The notes under the pieces were generated by a model. It ran no database searches. It was not told the origin of the DNA and worked only from the letters and a program-made list of their open reading frames with translations. Position numbers and translations under genes: made by a program. 64,000 bases of DNA from Otatea glauca (taxonomy: Eukaryota; Streptophyta; Magnoliopsida; Poales; Poaceae), in the NCBI GenBank assembly GCA_036346275.1, contig CM070723.1, forward strand, positions 54,700,743 to 54,764,742. Reading direction: 5' to 3'. Of this stretch, positions 53,862-63,810 are shown piece by piece; within the stretch, counting starts at the first letter, position 1; each line of letters begins with the position of its first letter.

Positions 53862-55370
53862 ATGGAGGCGTTCATCGCTGGAATCGTAGGCGAACTTGCC
53901 AGCAGATCAGTCTCCTTCTTGGTAGACAAGTACTTAAAGTCGCCGGCGCCGTCCAAGGAGGAGAGCCTGCGGGGACTACAGAGGATGCTACTTCGGCTTC
54001 GCGTGACCGTCGAGGAGGCCGAGGGGAGGCACATCACAAGCCATGCCATGCTTCAACAACTGAACACGCTGAGAGAAGAGATGTACAGAGGCTACCACGT
54101 GCTGGACACCTTCAGACGCCAAGCACATGAAGAAGAAGGGATGGCCCAAGGTCATGAAGTGAGTGACTACTTAGCCATGTCTAAATTCAATCCTGCCAAG
54201 CGCATTCGTTTCTATGCTGGTAGTAGACATGGCACGGGAGAGTTAGAACAGGTGGTTGATAATCTAGGGGCCGTCATTACTGACATGATTGAGTTTGTTG
54301 TGCTTCTGAAGAACTACCCTATGATGCATCGCCAGCCATATAGCACCTATATGTTCATGGAAAAGTGCATGTTTGGCCGTCAAATGGAGATAGAACGGGT
54401 TGTCAACTTCTTGTTGGCTATAGAACCTCTCGCTGCTGATAATTTAGGTGTCCTACCGATCATTGGTCCAGGAAAAGTTGGGAAGAGCACACTTGTTGAG
54501 CATGTTTGCTGTGACGAGAGGGTGCGCAATCACTTCTCTCGTATTATCTTTTTATGTGAGAGCGATTTTAGAGAAGAGAAATCCCTCGGGGATGGAGTGA
54601 CCAGACATAGACATAGCTCCTCAAATGACGAAAGATTGCTGGTCGTAATTGAACTAGCTGGGGATGTTGACGAGGGTGCATGCAGAAGGTTATGCTCCGC
54701 ATCTCAGAGTTGCCTTCCGCACGGAAGTAAAATCATAGCCACAAGTCGCTCGGACAGGATCACGAAGTTTGGAACGACGCAGACACTTCGTCTAAGATAT
54801 TTGTCGCGAGAAGCATACTGGTACTTCTTCAAGGTGCTTGCATTTGGAAGCTCAGATCCCGAAGAGCAACCAATGCTAGCATCCCTGGCAATGGAGATGT
54901 TTGATGGGTATTTTGATCGAGAGATGTATAAGGAGTTCACTGGACCTTTCATTGATCTAAGCCACCTGGCCTTCATATTTAGAGCTATTGTTGACGAGAG
55001 GAACAAGCGAGGCCTTGAAAACCTTAGAGCGAAGATTAAGGTGATGAAAAATCAACTTGTACCTAGCAGAGGTCCAAGTGATTCTGGGATGAAGAGCAAA
55101 TCTATTTGGCTTCCAGGAATAGCTGAAACCACTCAGTATTGTGAACTTTACGATCAATGTCGAGTAGGGCTTTCTCATGAAGAGGCCCCCAAAATCACCA
55201 TGCAAGATGTATTGACTGGAGATGCTGCACCTCATGGGAAATTCGAGATCGTGTTGTGGAAATCTCACTTACCGCCCTATTACCGCTACATATATAGCTG
55301 TCAGATTCGTGAGTTCAAGCATGTGGCCACGGGTGATAAGATCTGTCAGAAGAGGAAGGTTTTGAGTTAG
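53862..55370 (+). CDS. NB-ARC-like resistance protein without LRR, subtype A1
   Basis: Single-exon frame of 502 residues from the ATG at 53862, chosen because the paralogues share this start; the frame is open upstream to 53658 by chance. The Rx-like helical domain is at about 1-92 (G-E-L-A-S-R-S, V-E-E-A-E-G-R-H). The P-loop G-P-G-K-V-G-K-S-T is at 202-210. A kinase-2-like L-L-V-V-I-E-L-A-G-D-V-D is at 259-270. RNBS-B G-S-K-I-I-A-T-S-R is at 288-296 and an RNBS-C-like E-A-Y-W-Y-F-F-K-V-L-A-F at 317-328. A lineage-specific region without a recognisable GLPL or MHD follows. The C-terminal module has I-T-M-Q-D (445-449), P-H-G-K-F-E-I (457-463), P-P-Y-Y (471-474) and a basic tail. This is the complete reference for the partial copy at 1-938 and the deleted copy at 38545. 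Expected to be a soluble defence-related protein; nucleotide hydrolysis is doubtful. Confidence 0.9.
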   Translation: MEAFIAGIVGELASRSVSFLVDKYLKSPAPSKEESLRGLQRMLLRLRVTVEEAEGRHITSHAMLQQLNTLREEMYRGYHVLDTFRRQAHEEEGMAQGHEVSDYLAMSKFNPAKRIRFYAGSRHGTGELEQVVDNLGAVITDMIEFVVLLKNYPMMHRQPYSTYMFMEKCMFGRQMEIERVVNFLLAIEPLAADNLGVLPIIGPGKVGKSTLVEHVCCDERVRNHFSRIIFLCESDFREEKSLGDGVTRHRHSSSNDERLLVVIELAGDVDEGACRRLCSASQSCLPHGSKIIATSRSDRITKFGTTQTLRLRYLSREAYWYFFKVLAFGSSDPEEQPMLASLAMEMFDGYFDREMYKEFTGPFIDLSHLAFIFRAIVDERNKRGLENLRAKIKVMKNQLVPSRGPSDSGMKSKSIWLPGIAETTQYCELYDQCRVGLSHEEAPKITMQDVLTGDAAPHGKFEIVLWKSHLPPYYRYIYSCQIREFKHVATGDKICQKRKVLS

Positions 55371-55605
55371 TTAATTTGCTACGGTTAGATTTACATTTTC
55401 TGTACATATGTATATAAATCACTAATGTTGTGATGCACGTTGTCGTTGTTTACTCTAAAGAATGGAGAATGTTATTGTATAATATATGTGAATTAATTTT
55501 ATTTCCTATATATGCTATTTGCTTATGTAATAAAGAAAGACTTATTTTTGTATGTAGTCTTTGTTTACCTTCAAGTCTTCTTTATATAATAAAAGTTCGA
55601 AATAT
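55371..55605 (+). promoter_or_regulatory. 3' UTR of the A1 gene
   Basis: Collinear with 939-1220. AATAAA lies at 55529-55534 and again near 55589. The shared TATATATGCTATTTGC segment here is the downstream partner of the deletion junction at 38898. The Copia LTR begins at 55606. Confidence 0.6.
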
Positions 55606-56085
55606 TGTAAAACGTAGCCGTAATCCCGCGATAGATCAATCAACACAGCGACACAAACATAGCAATGAAGGAAGGAGCACACAGAATATAGGGGTGGAAC
55701 TCTCTTGCCTTATTAGATTGATCTCTTGTACAAGGGGGTGCCCAATATATAATAGAAGATAGCAAGGAATAGATTCGGATTCGCCCACCAATAGATAGAG
55801 TCCTTCCAAACTTCGATTGGGATTCTATTTATATCATAACACTCCCCCGTAGGCGAATATCACGTAATGCACATGTCTCATTAAAAACTCCTCCAAAAAA
55901 CCAAGCGGGAAAAAAAGGTATGGAGAAAAGAGTACATTGCACTCGCACTCCGTGTTACACTAGTTGCCTCATTAAAAACCTTCACGTAAGAAAACTTCAG
56001 GAAAACTCACTAAGAGAAAAAGAGTACAACTTACAATCTTCAGGATTTAAAATATGACCTTCTGGATCATGCAAGGGGTCATGGT

Positions 56086-56865
56086 TCAGGGATTTACTCC
56101 CCCTAAACTTTGCATATCTCTAAATCTTCTCATTCCAATGCCTTTAACACATCTTTGAAATATGGATTTAGGCAAGGACTTAGTGAATAAATCTGTAGGA
56201 TTTTCACATGACTTAGTTTGCAAAATCTTTACCTCACCGTTCTTCTGGAGTTCGTGAGGATGTAAAAGTTTAGGAGAAATATGCTTCGTAATATTGCTTT
56301 TCTCATAACCCATTTGCATTTGTGCAACAGAAGCAGTATTATCTTTCATGATAATTGTGGAGGTATCGACGGTGTTAAGACCACATGACTTTTGGATATG
56401 GTTAATCACATGTCGTAGCCAAACACATTCATTTGAGGCTTCATACAAAGCTATGAGCTCTGAGTGGTTAGTAGAAGTAGCTACCAGGGTCTGCTTACAA
56501 GATCGCCAAGAAATGGCTGTACCACTACAGAGAAACACAAAACCAGTCTTAGATTTGGCACTGTAGGGATCAGACAGATAGCCAACATCCATATATCCCA
56601 CCATGGTTAAGTCTTGGTTCTTCTGAAAAAACAATCCAAGATCTTGAGTACCTTGAAAGTATCTGAGTAAAGTCTTGACACTAGCCCAATGTCTTCTGGT
56701 TGAGACTACACTGTGTCTTACTAGCAAATTTACTGCGAATGTAATATCAGGCCCTGTGCAATTCGCAAGATACATCAAGTATGGGACTTCAGGTCCTAAG
56801 ACTTTCTCAGTTTTCATCCTTGGTCTGAAAGGGTCTTTATTCACTTCAAGGGATCTTACGACCAT
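56086..56865 (-). pseudogene. Copia RT C-terminus and RNase H
   Basis: Open minus-strand frame of 259 codons containing P-Y-L-M-Y-L-A-N-C-T-G-P-D-I, W-A-S-V-K-T-L-L-R-Y, K-S-K-T-G-F-V-F, and D-N-T-A-S-V-A with C-E-N-P-T-D-L-F-T-K-S-L. These are the RNase H region and polyprotein end of Copia. It starts at an internal Met and lacks RT catalytic residues. Confidence 0.85.
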
Positions 56866-57349
56866 GGGGTTTTTAAAGGATGTGATTTATTCATATTAAA
56901 TCTCTCCATTACCTTACCAGGGTCTGCTTACAAGACCCCAAGAAACGACTGTACCACTACAGAGAAACACAAAATCAGTCTTAGATTTGGCACTGTAGGG
57001 ATCAGACAGATAGCCAACATTCATATATCCAACCATGGTTAAGTCTTGGTTCTTCTGAAAAAACAATCCAAGATCTTGAGTACCTTGAAAGTATCTGAGT
57101 AAAGTCTTGACACTAGCCCAATGTCTTCTGGTTGAGACTACACTGTGTCTTACTAGCAAATTTACTGCGAATGCAATATCAGGCCCTGTGCAATTCGCAA
57201 GATACATCAAGTATGGGACTTCATGTCCTAAGACTTTCTCAGTTTTCATCATTGGTCTGAAAGGGTCTTTATCCACTTCAAGAGATCTTACGACCATAGG
57301 GTTTTTAAAGGATGTGATTTATTCATATTAAATCTCTCCATTACCTTCT
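56484..57349. repeat. 433-bp tandem duplication inside Copia pol
   Basis: CCAGGGTCTGCTTACAAGA occurs at 56484 and 56917, and the shared sequence continues through each unit to CTCTCCATTACCTT. The copies differ by only a few substitutions. The length is not a multiple of three, so the duplication also breaks the frame. The second unit encodes the same region (minus-strand frame 56914-57297). Confidence 0.88.
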
Positions 57350-58020
57350 TGGTATAGAAAGACTGGTGTACAAGAATTCCTTCTGGGAAATACTCTAGCC
57401 ACAAGCCTAAGCAAAATTTAGTTTTACCCAAATCTTTCATCTCAAAACTCCGTCGTTAGGTAAGCACTTGCTTCCTCCTATCTCCTTTATGGTTCTGATG
57501 ATATTTAGATCATCGACATATACCGAGATGATAATCCATTCTGATTTCTTTATGAACACACAGGGACAATATTCCTTCTTCTAGAGGAACTCACTAAGTC
57601 GGTTATACCACATTCTCCCCGATTGTTTTAATTCGTATAGCGATCTCTTCAGTTTAACGCTATACATGTTGCGATAATTAGGATCCATAATTTTAACATA
57701 TAAATATCCGTATCCAGTGGCCCATATAAATAAGCGGTCACTATATCCATCAACTGCATTTTTAAATTTAAGCTTGCTGCCATTAATATTAAATTTCAGA
57801 ACGTTATTTCACTCTTTACAGGAGAATATGTTTCGTCGTAATCGATGCTGGGTCTCTGCGTGAACCCTTGTGCTGCAAACCTCGCTTTATATATCTTACC
57901 ACCTGGGTATTTTCATTTCTCTTCTGGATGAAAAACCCATTTGATCCTACATGGAACACTTTAGGAGATGTTCGGTCAACAGGACCAAAAACTTTCCTCT
58001 TATTAAGCGAGCGCCACCTC

Positions 58021-59509
58021 AATTGCTTCTTTTTTGTTTGACTCTATCTGAGCGCTTCTGGCACTCTGCCATGGACTTTGGTTCTGGATCCAGCTCCTTG
58101 AGATATAGCTTGTCACAGACTTTGGTTCTAGATCCAGCTCCTCTAGTGATGTGACTGGTAGCTACTTCGATTAAGTTGTGTTGCGGTAGTCGTCTGTGTA
58201 TAGCTTGTCCATATGCATGCATGGACATTGATCATGTCGACTTAACATTGATCATGTCTACTTAACAGATTAATGAGTAATTATATGATAGAGTTCTCTT
58301 AGGTGTCGGGCTACTAAAGGTTAGAGCTTCAGCCTTCTCGCGCACAAGGTGTTGGGTTGCTAGAGACTAATCTCTTACTTCCACTACACCAGGGTCATAT
58401 AGTTATAATTAAGCTGTGTTGTGGTAGTCGTCTTTGTATAGATCGTCCATATGCATGTATGGTGTTGGTGTAGATGCATGTGGTGAAGATGTGGATAAGA
58501 TATGAGTGACTTTGTTTCACCTATGATTGGTCACAGTACGCCATCATTATGTCGATTTGCAGACAAGATATGTTGATAAAAAGGATGACTTCGCCTCGTC
58601 GATGCCCAGTCGGTACGCCTGGCTTCATTTGATGCGAACGTATGTGTTGCCTTTGCCTCGTTGGTACCTGGCAATAGAGTGCCCAATCACATCCATTTAG
58701 CATGTGTTGATGGAGTAGTAATCTTGCCTCATCGACACTTGGTCATAATTTTGTCTAGCTTTGTCGGTCATAGACATATGGTAATATATATATGATAAAG
58801 TGGCTCCTTTTCTCTTGTCGACACCCGGCCATGATGTTGATGTTTAAAAAGAAAATGATGATTGTGCGTCTCAGCCTTGCAACTGGCGATGTGCATATGA
58901 TGCATTGGACAATGTTTTCTTCGAAGCATTAAATAATTATGTTCCCCTGCGAGGGGCAAAAATCAATATTGCATGGTACTCTCCTTTCTTGATTTGCATA
59001 GGACCGCAGTTAATTTTCTACCAATAAGGAATTCAATCTATGATTTTTCATAGGTAGTTCCGTTGTATTGAGAAAATTTGTACCGCGCGCTCATGTAAAC
59101 TTTCATGGTCAATTACATCTCATTGGGAACCTATATACTATGATCGTTGTGACGCATGTTGTGAAGAATTTTATTCTCATCGGGTAAGCTCAAGTTGGTT
59201 TCCATCGAATCCGAACGTCACGAGTTATAGCATGTTGGAAAGATGTACAGAGTCGACGAAGAGGCAGTAGAGAAAAGAAATTAGCAGCTTTTTGCTTGTT
59301 TCTTTTATCTTGCTTTTTCTTCACGTGGCTCTGCTTCCACCTTGGGCTGGCCTGCGCGTGCGCCATCGATTGGATCTACCTTTTCATTTGAGGGAGATGT
59401 CTAGGGAAGAACAACGTGTACTAGATGCACACAGGGCTCACATGGTGCTGCCGGAAGGAACCGTTAAAACAGGCGGAGATTTTAATTAAAAAGAGGATTT
59501 TTTTTCTGT
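58021..59509. other. No gene recognised; short direct repeats
   Basis: Short tandem pairs are visible: GACTTTGGTTCT(G/A)GATCCAGC at about 58075 and 58121, CATTGATCATGTC(G/T)ACTTAA at about 58227 and 58249, and TGTGTTG(C/T)GGTAGTCGTCT at about 58178 and 58413. None of the short frames resembles a known protein. It may be the unrecognised continuation of the Copia remnant or another degraded element. Confidence 0.4.
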
Positions 59510-59565
59510 AATACCTCTCAAAAAAAAGGGGAAAAAGTATCAACATCATCGTTAAATTTTTTTTA

Positions 59566-60010
59566 AAATCGTAAAAGTTCGATCACGCTCTGATTATTTT
59601 ATGGTAGCTTAGGTATGCTCCCAGGACTCTTCTCACAAATTTTCAAAAATTTAAAAATTTAGCAGCTCAATTAAATCAGTGAAGTTGCTTTGAATGCATT
59701 AGTAGCACTACCGAAATGTCTATTTTGAAAAATCGCAAAAGTTTGATCATATTTTGAAATTTTTACAGCAACGTAGGAATGGTCTCAGGACCTTTCTAAA
59801 TTTTTTTCAAGAATATGCAAATCTAGTAGCTCAATTAAATCAGCGAAGTTACTTTAAATGCATTAGCAGTATTGTTAGAATTTTTAAAATCACACAAGTT
59901 TGATGATGATCTGATTTTTTTATGGTAGGTTAAGCATGCTCTCGGGACCCTTCTCAAAATGTTTCAAAAATTTATAATATGATTTAATAGCTCAATTAAA
60001 TAAGCAAAAT
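59566..60010. repeat. Tandem array of about 162 bp, three degenerate copies
   Basis: The landmark AGCTCAATTAAAT recurs at 59664, 59828 and 59989, and AGTTTGATCA-type motifs recur at about 59577, 59740 and 59898. The copies are AT-rich and diverged. The array directly adjoins the tRNA-like sequence at 60035. Confidence 0.7.
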
Positions 60011-60034
60011 CAACACAAAAAATTGGAAAAAATT

Positions 60035-60107
60035 CGGCTCTCACGGGATTTGAACCCGAGACCTCGGCACGCACGGCAAGGATTCGGCCAACTGAGCTAA
60101 GCGGCAC
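60035..60107 (-). pseudogene. tRNA-like sequence with Pol III A and B boxes
   Basis: On the minus strand, TAGCTCAGTTGG matches the A-box consensus and GGTTCAAATCC matches the B-box consensus at tRNA-like spacing within 73 bases. The acceptor stem cannot pair (about three of seven pairs) and the D-stem is degenerate, so a functional tRNA is unlikely. A tRNA pseudogene or the head of a tRNA-derived SINE are the main readings. Confidence 0.6.
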
Positions 60108-60354
60108 ATGTGATATGAGATGGGCAATAAATATATGAGGCTATGTAGGCTTTCACTGTACAAATTACAGTAAAAAAGGGTGCGTAGTGCGCAGCGGTGA
60201 GGCTAGCCATACCTCTTCGAGAATAGAGATTTATATAGATTTTTGTTGACTATGTATAGGCCCCTGCATTCGGCCGCTCTGCTCTGCGTGTACGCGTGAC
60301 TTTTATAGCCTGGAGTTGCTAGCCGTTCGGTTGAAACCGCGTAGAAAAAGGTTT

Positions 60355-60634
60355 TTTTGAATCGAGTAGTTTATAAGACTTATTTTTTAAATGATTTTAT
60401 CTATAAATATAAGATTTGTACATAGATTTAATGAGATATTTTCTTCTATACCTCTATTTATTCTCTTAACTATATGTTTTTATTCATACCACTTACACAA
60501 AGTATTCTCTCTCATCTTCCAAAACAATTAAGTGGGACATCTAAATTATTTTCTCTCGTAACTTTCTTAATTTCAATATAATCTTAATCCTTAAATAAAA
60601 TCAAAGTATATCTTATATTTTGGGACGGAGTAAC
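60355..60634. mobile_element. Possible Stowaway-like MITE remnant
   Basis: The right side ends ATATTTTGGGACGGAGTA, which resembles the terminal sequence of grass Stowaway elements that read CTCC(G/C)TCCCAAAATAT from the other strand. The AT-rich interior is about 280 bp. The matching left end is too diverged to be sure. Confidence 0.35.
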
Positions 60635-61032
60635 GACGATTCTATCTGTAAATACCGGTATCTGTAAATGCTGGCGATTGAACTGAAGTCCAGAGTCCAA
60701 TGCTCAGCCAGCCAATTAATTTGCCTGCAGACGGTTGCATGACGCTGACATAAGCGACCAATCAATTTGCATGCATAAGGTTGCACTACTCTGACATAAG
60801 GGAGTCAGTTAACCTTTTCTTTTTGCACTAGTTTGATCAAAAGACTATCTTTTAAACCGACCGTCAGATTTGCAATCCGTTTGAAAAGGACTTCAGTCAG
60901 TTCAATGGCACAAGTCATTATGTGAGTCCTCTAAATGGTTTCAGATTACATGGTTTCTTCTCTCAGCTCTTGGTGATTGGCCCATTGAAGCTCCTCCCTG
61001 TAAGGATTAGGAGATCTAGGTCCCCAACATAC

Positions 61033-62535
61033 ATGGAGATGATTGTCTCTGCAATTATGGGTGAACTTGCCGGTAGATCCATATCTTTCCTTATCGAAAA
61101 ATTCTCGAAGACAATTGCGCCAACCTTGGATGAGAGACTGCACGGCCTGCAACGGCTGCTGCTACGAGTTCGTGTCATCGTCGAGGAGGCAGAGGAACGG
61201 CACATCACGAACCAAGCCATGTTGCAGCAGCTGAACATACTAAGGAAGGAGATGTACAGAGGGTATTACACGCTTGACAGCTTCAGATGCCGAGCCCACG
61301 AAGAAGAAAAGGTAAAAGGTCTTGAAGTGAGTCACTCTTTTGCCCCATCTAAGTTCAATCATTCCAAGCGTGTATGTTTCAGTAGTGGCAGTAGTCAGAG
61401 TGTGCACGGGCTTCTAGAGCAAGTTCTTGACAGCCTAGAACTTACTATTGGAGGTCTGAGTGAGTTTGTAATGTTCCTAAATAGATGTCCTCGTCTGCAC
61501 CGCCAGCCGTATAGCATGTATTTGCTTTTGAACAAGTGCATGTTCAGCCGCCAAATGGAGATGGAACACACCATAAATTTCCTGTTGCAAGCGGAGAATC
61601 CCGGTGGTGAAAATCCGGGTGTTCTGCCGATCATTGGCCCAGGAAAAGTTGGAAAGAGCACCCTAATCGAGCATGCTTGCGACGATGAAAGGGTGCGTAA
61701 CCACTTCTCTCAAATTTTGTGTTTTAGTGGAGATGACCTTAAAGATGGAAGTGCAGTGACTCTAAGAGATGGAGGTATAGTCAAGCATCAAAACCGTAAC
61801 GCGGATGGAGAAAGGACATTGATCATCATTGAACTAGTTGGGGATATTGACGAGTGTGTGTGGGAAAGGTTGTATTCAGCTTCAAAAGGTCGCCTTGCAA
61901 GTGGCAGTAAAATTATAGTCGCAAGTCGATCTGACAAAATTGCGAGTTTTGGAACTGCACAAGCCCTTAGAGTACGATTCTTTACTCCAGAAGAATACTG
62001 GTACTTCTTCAAGGTGCGTACGTTTGGAAGCATGGATGCGGAGGAGCACCCAAAATTGGCATCAATAGCCATGGACATGGCCAGGGAGATGAATGGGTGT
62101 TTCATGGGTGCATCCATCTGGAGTGGACTACTGAACACAAATTTTAATCTCCATTTCTGGAGCTTGGCTCTTGCAAGCCTCAGAGAATTCAAGCAAAAGA
62201 ACCTCCTACTGCATGGGGCAGAGTTTGCCGATCCTTGGCAGGAGGTGGAACCGGTATATCTTAGAAGTGTAAACAGAACTTCTTCTGAATATTTTGTGAT
62301 TTTTGATGAATATCAAATAGGTTCTGCGCAGACCTTGGCTCAAAGTGAAGCAGAAGGTTCCAAGATGAGTTTGCAAGATCTTTTATATGGAAGTGTTAGG
62401 CCTCAGGGGAAATTTAAGGTACTTGCATGGAGATCTCCCCTGCCACCTTACTACAACTACATGTTGAACTGTGAGACATGGAGGCCACAGCGTATGGTCG
62501 CCGGAAAGAAGCGCTTTCAGAAGAATAATGAGTAG
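61033..62535 (+). CDS. NB-ARC-like resistance protein without LRR, subtype B (second intact copy)
   Basis: Single-exon frame of 500 residues. The start at 61033 (M-E-M-I-V-S-A-I-M-G-E-L) is aligned with the B gene at 40786; the frame is open upstream to 60922 over conserved 5' flank. The motifs are the same as in that paralogue: P-loop G-P-G-K-V-G-K-S-T at 202-210, L-I-I-I-E-L-V-G-D-I-D in place of kinase-2, G-S-K-I-I-V-A-S-R, and a C-terminal module with P-Q-G-K-F-K-V-L-A-W and P-P-Y-Y-N-Y. It differs by one deleted residue near 397 and one added residue at the end. The very high identity with 40786 points to recent duplication or gene conversion. Expected role as for the other B copy. Confidence 0.9.
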   Translation: MEMIVSAIMGELAGRSISFLIEKFSKTIAPTLDERLHGLQRLLLRVRVIVEEAEERHITNQAMLQQLNILRKEMYRGYYTLDSFRCRAHEEEKVKGLEVSHSFAPSKFNHSKRVCFSSGSSQSVHGLLEQVLDSLELTIGGLSEFVMFLNRCPRLHRQPYSMYLLLNKCMFSRQMEMEHTINFLLQAENPGGENPGVLPIIGPGKVGKSTLIEHACDDERVRNHFSQILCFSGDDLKDGSAVTLRDGGIVKHQNRNADGERTLIIIELVGDIDECVWERLYSASKGRLASGSKIIVASRSDKIASFGTAQALRVRFFTPEEYWYFFKVRTFGSMDAEEHPKLASIAMDMAREMNGCFMGASIWSGLLNTNFNLHFWSLALASLREFKQKNLLLHGAEFADPWQEVEPVYLRSVNRTSSEYFVIFDEYQIGSAQTLAQSEAEGSKMSLQDLLYGSVRPQGKFKVLAWRSPLPPYYNYMLNCETWRPQRMVAGKKRFQKNNE

Positions 62536-63330
62536 CTGACAATACTTGTATTTTTATGGAAGCTTAGCAGGCGAGCTTAGTATCTTCGAATCTGATGTAT
62601 GATGCCATATCTGTAATTTATAAGCTGAACATTTGTGAAATGAAAACATTTCCCTCATCTTCTCTGAAAGAACAAGAATGTTCTACTATATATTTCTCCA
62701 GCAACATGCAGAGGAAGTACTAGCTGGAATAAATTTATTTATCAATTCTTTCATTCTTTAATTGATTCTTTGCTCCTTACTTCTTTTATTCTTTACTAGT
62801 ACGTAGCCATATACTGGTATATACTGTGCAGTTAGTATTTAGTAATATACATTGTATGCTTATATTTGTTTGTAGATTTGAAAGTTGCAATAACATAGAA
62901 GCAAACTTTACCTAACTATTTTACGTGCAATTCTATTAAAGTACTTCTCCAATTTATATGAGCACAACTCAATCAAATAGAATTTCACAAAAATTTAACC
63001 CTAAAAAAATTATTGCTAATCCAATGTGTTATATATCCGGGAGTTATTATCTTCCATTATCTAAAAAATATACCAATAGAAGATTATATGCTAGGTGATT
63101 CAAGCTAACGCCTTTGTATTAAAACTACTATTTATTTTCATGCTGGCTATAGTCATTTTCGGTCTAAACACAGGAGGCTACTGTAGCAGATCCTTCGTGA
63201 ATGAAGCATTCGTTGACGCAATTAATCCTTTCATTTTCCTAAGCTTTCCAACGCTGAACAAACCGACGCATACTGCTGCACATCTGAATGCATAATTAAT
63301 CCACTCATCCGTGCCCCGCATAGCAGTCCA
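62536..63330. other. 3' flank of B gene and intergenic sequence
   Basis: 62536-62870 matches the B 3' flank at 42289-42496 and 42800-42900 without the GC-rich insertion, and so shows the ancestral arrangement. 62870-63330 is AT-rich with no recognised gene; a 66-codon frame at 63095-63295 has a hydrophobic start but no recognised family. Confidence 0.5.
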
Positions 63331-63359
63331 ATTTTCCTGTGGTTTCACTGCTCGCAACT

Positions 63360-63720
63360 CCAGCAGCATCTATACCCCTTTATAATGCATCTAAGCATTC
63401 TTTTCTACGTCCACCCTAAATAATGCACCCTACTAGAGATAGCCTAACCTTCATGCATCCAGCGAAACGTTCCCAGAAACTTGCCTCCATCAAAATTAAC
63501 CTCTCTGATCTTTCCTCAGCTTTACTCACCCACATCCGATGGCCATTGTTTAATGTGTCTAACTCATCCCTGTAGCCCACAACAGATCTCCCCCTACCTC
63601 CAGCATCATCTCAAGGAAAAGGAAACAAATATCCTAGAATTAAGGAAAAGGAAACAAACGTTCTAGAAAAGGAAAAGACCATATATTACGTGCTAGGAAA
63701 AGGAAATCGGAAGACAGGGT
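63360..63720. repeat. Duplicated module, partner of 49940-50310
   Basis: Collinear with the earlier copy through TATACCCCTTTATAATGCA and CCATATATTACGTGCT landmarks. It marks the same position downstream of the B gene in two units. Confidence 0.7.
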
Positions 63721-63810
63721 ACTATACTAGTTGGTTAAAATAAGCACAACTTTCAGCGTAGACTTTCAAATGATGCGTGATACAAAAGAGTTCCATAGCT
63801 GTAATTTAAT

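Larger units (their letters stand above)
55606..58020 (-). mobile_element. Copia retrotransposon remnant, minus strand, 5'-truncated
   Basis: A 236-bp 3' LTR (55606-55841, minus strand TGTTATGATATAAATAG...) is preceded on the minus strand by the polypurine tract CGGGGGAG. RNase H and RT sequences follow (56086-57900). The distal part near 57350-58020 is RT sequence in broken frames. No gag, integrase or 5' LTR was found. The element occupies the place where the A2 pseudogene lies in the other units. Confidence 0.8.

Noticed and set aside
60035..60107. Functional tRNA gene
   Set aside because: A and B boxes match, but the acceptor stem has only about three of seven pairs and the D-stem is poor.
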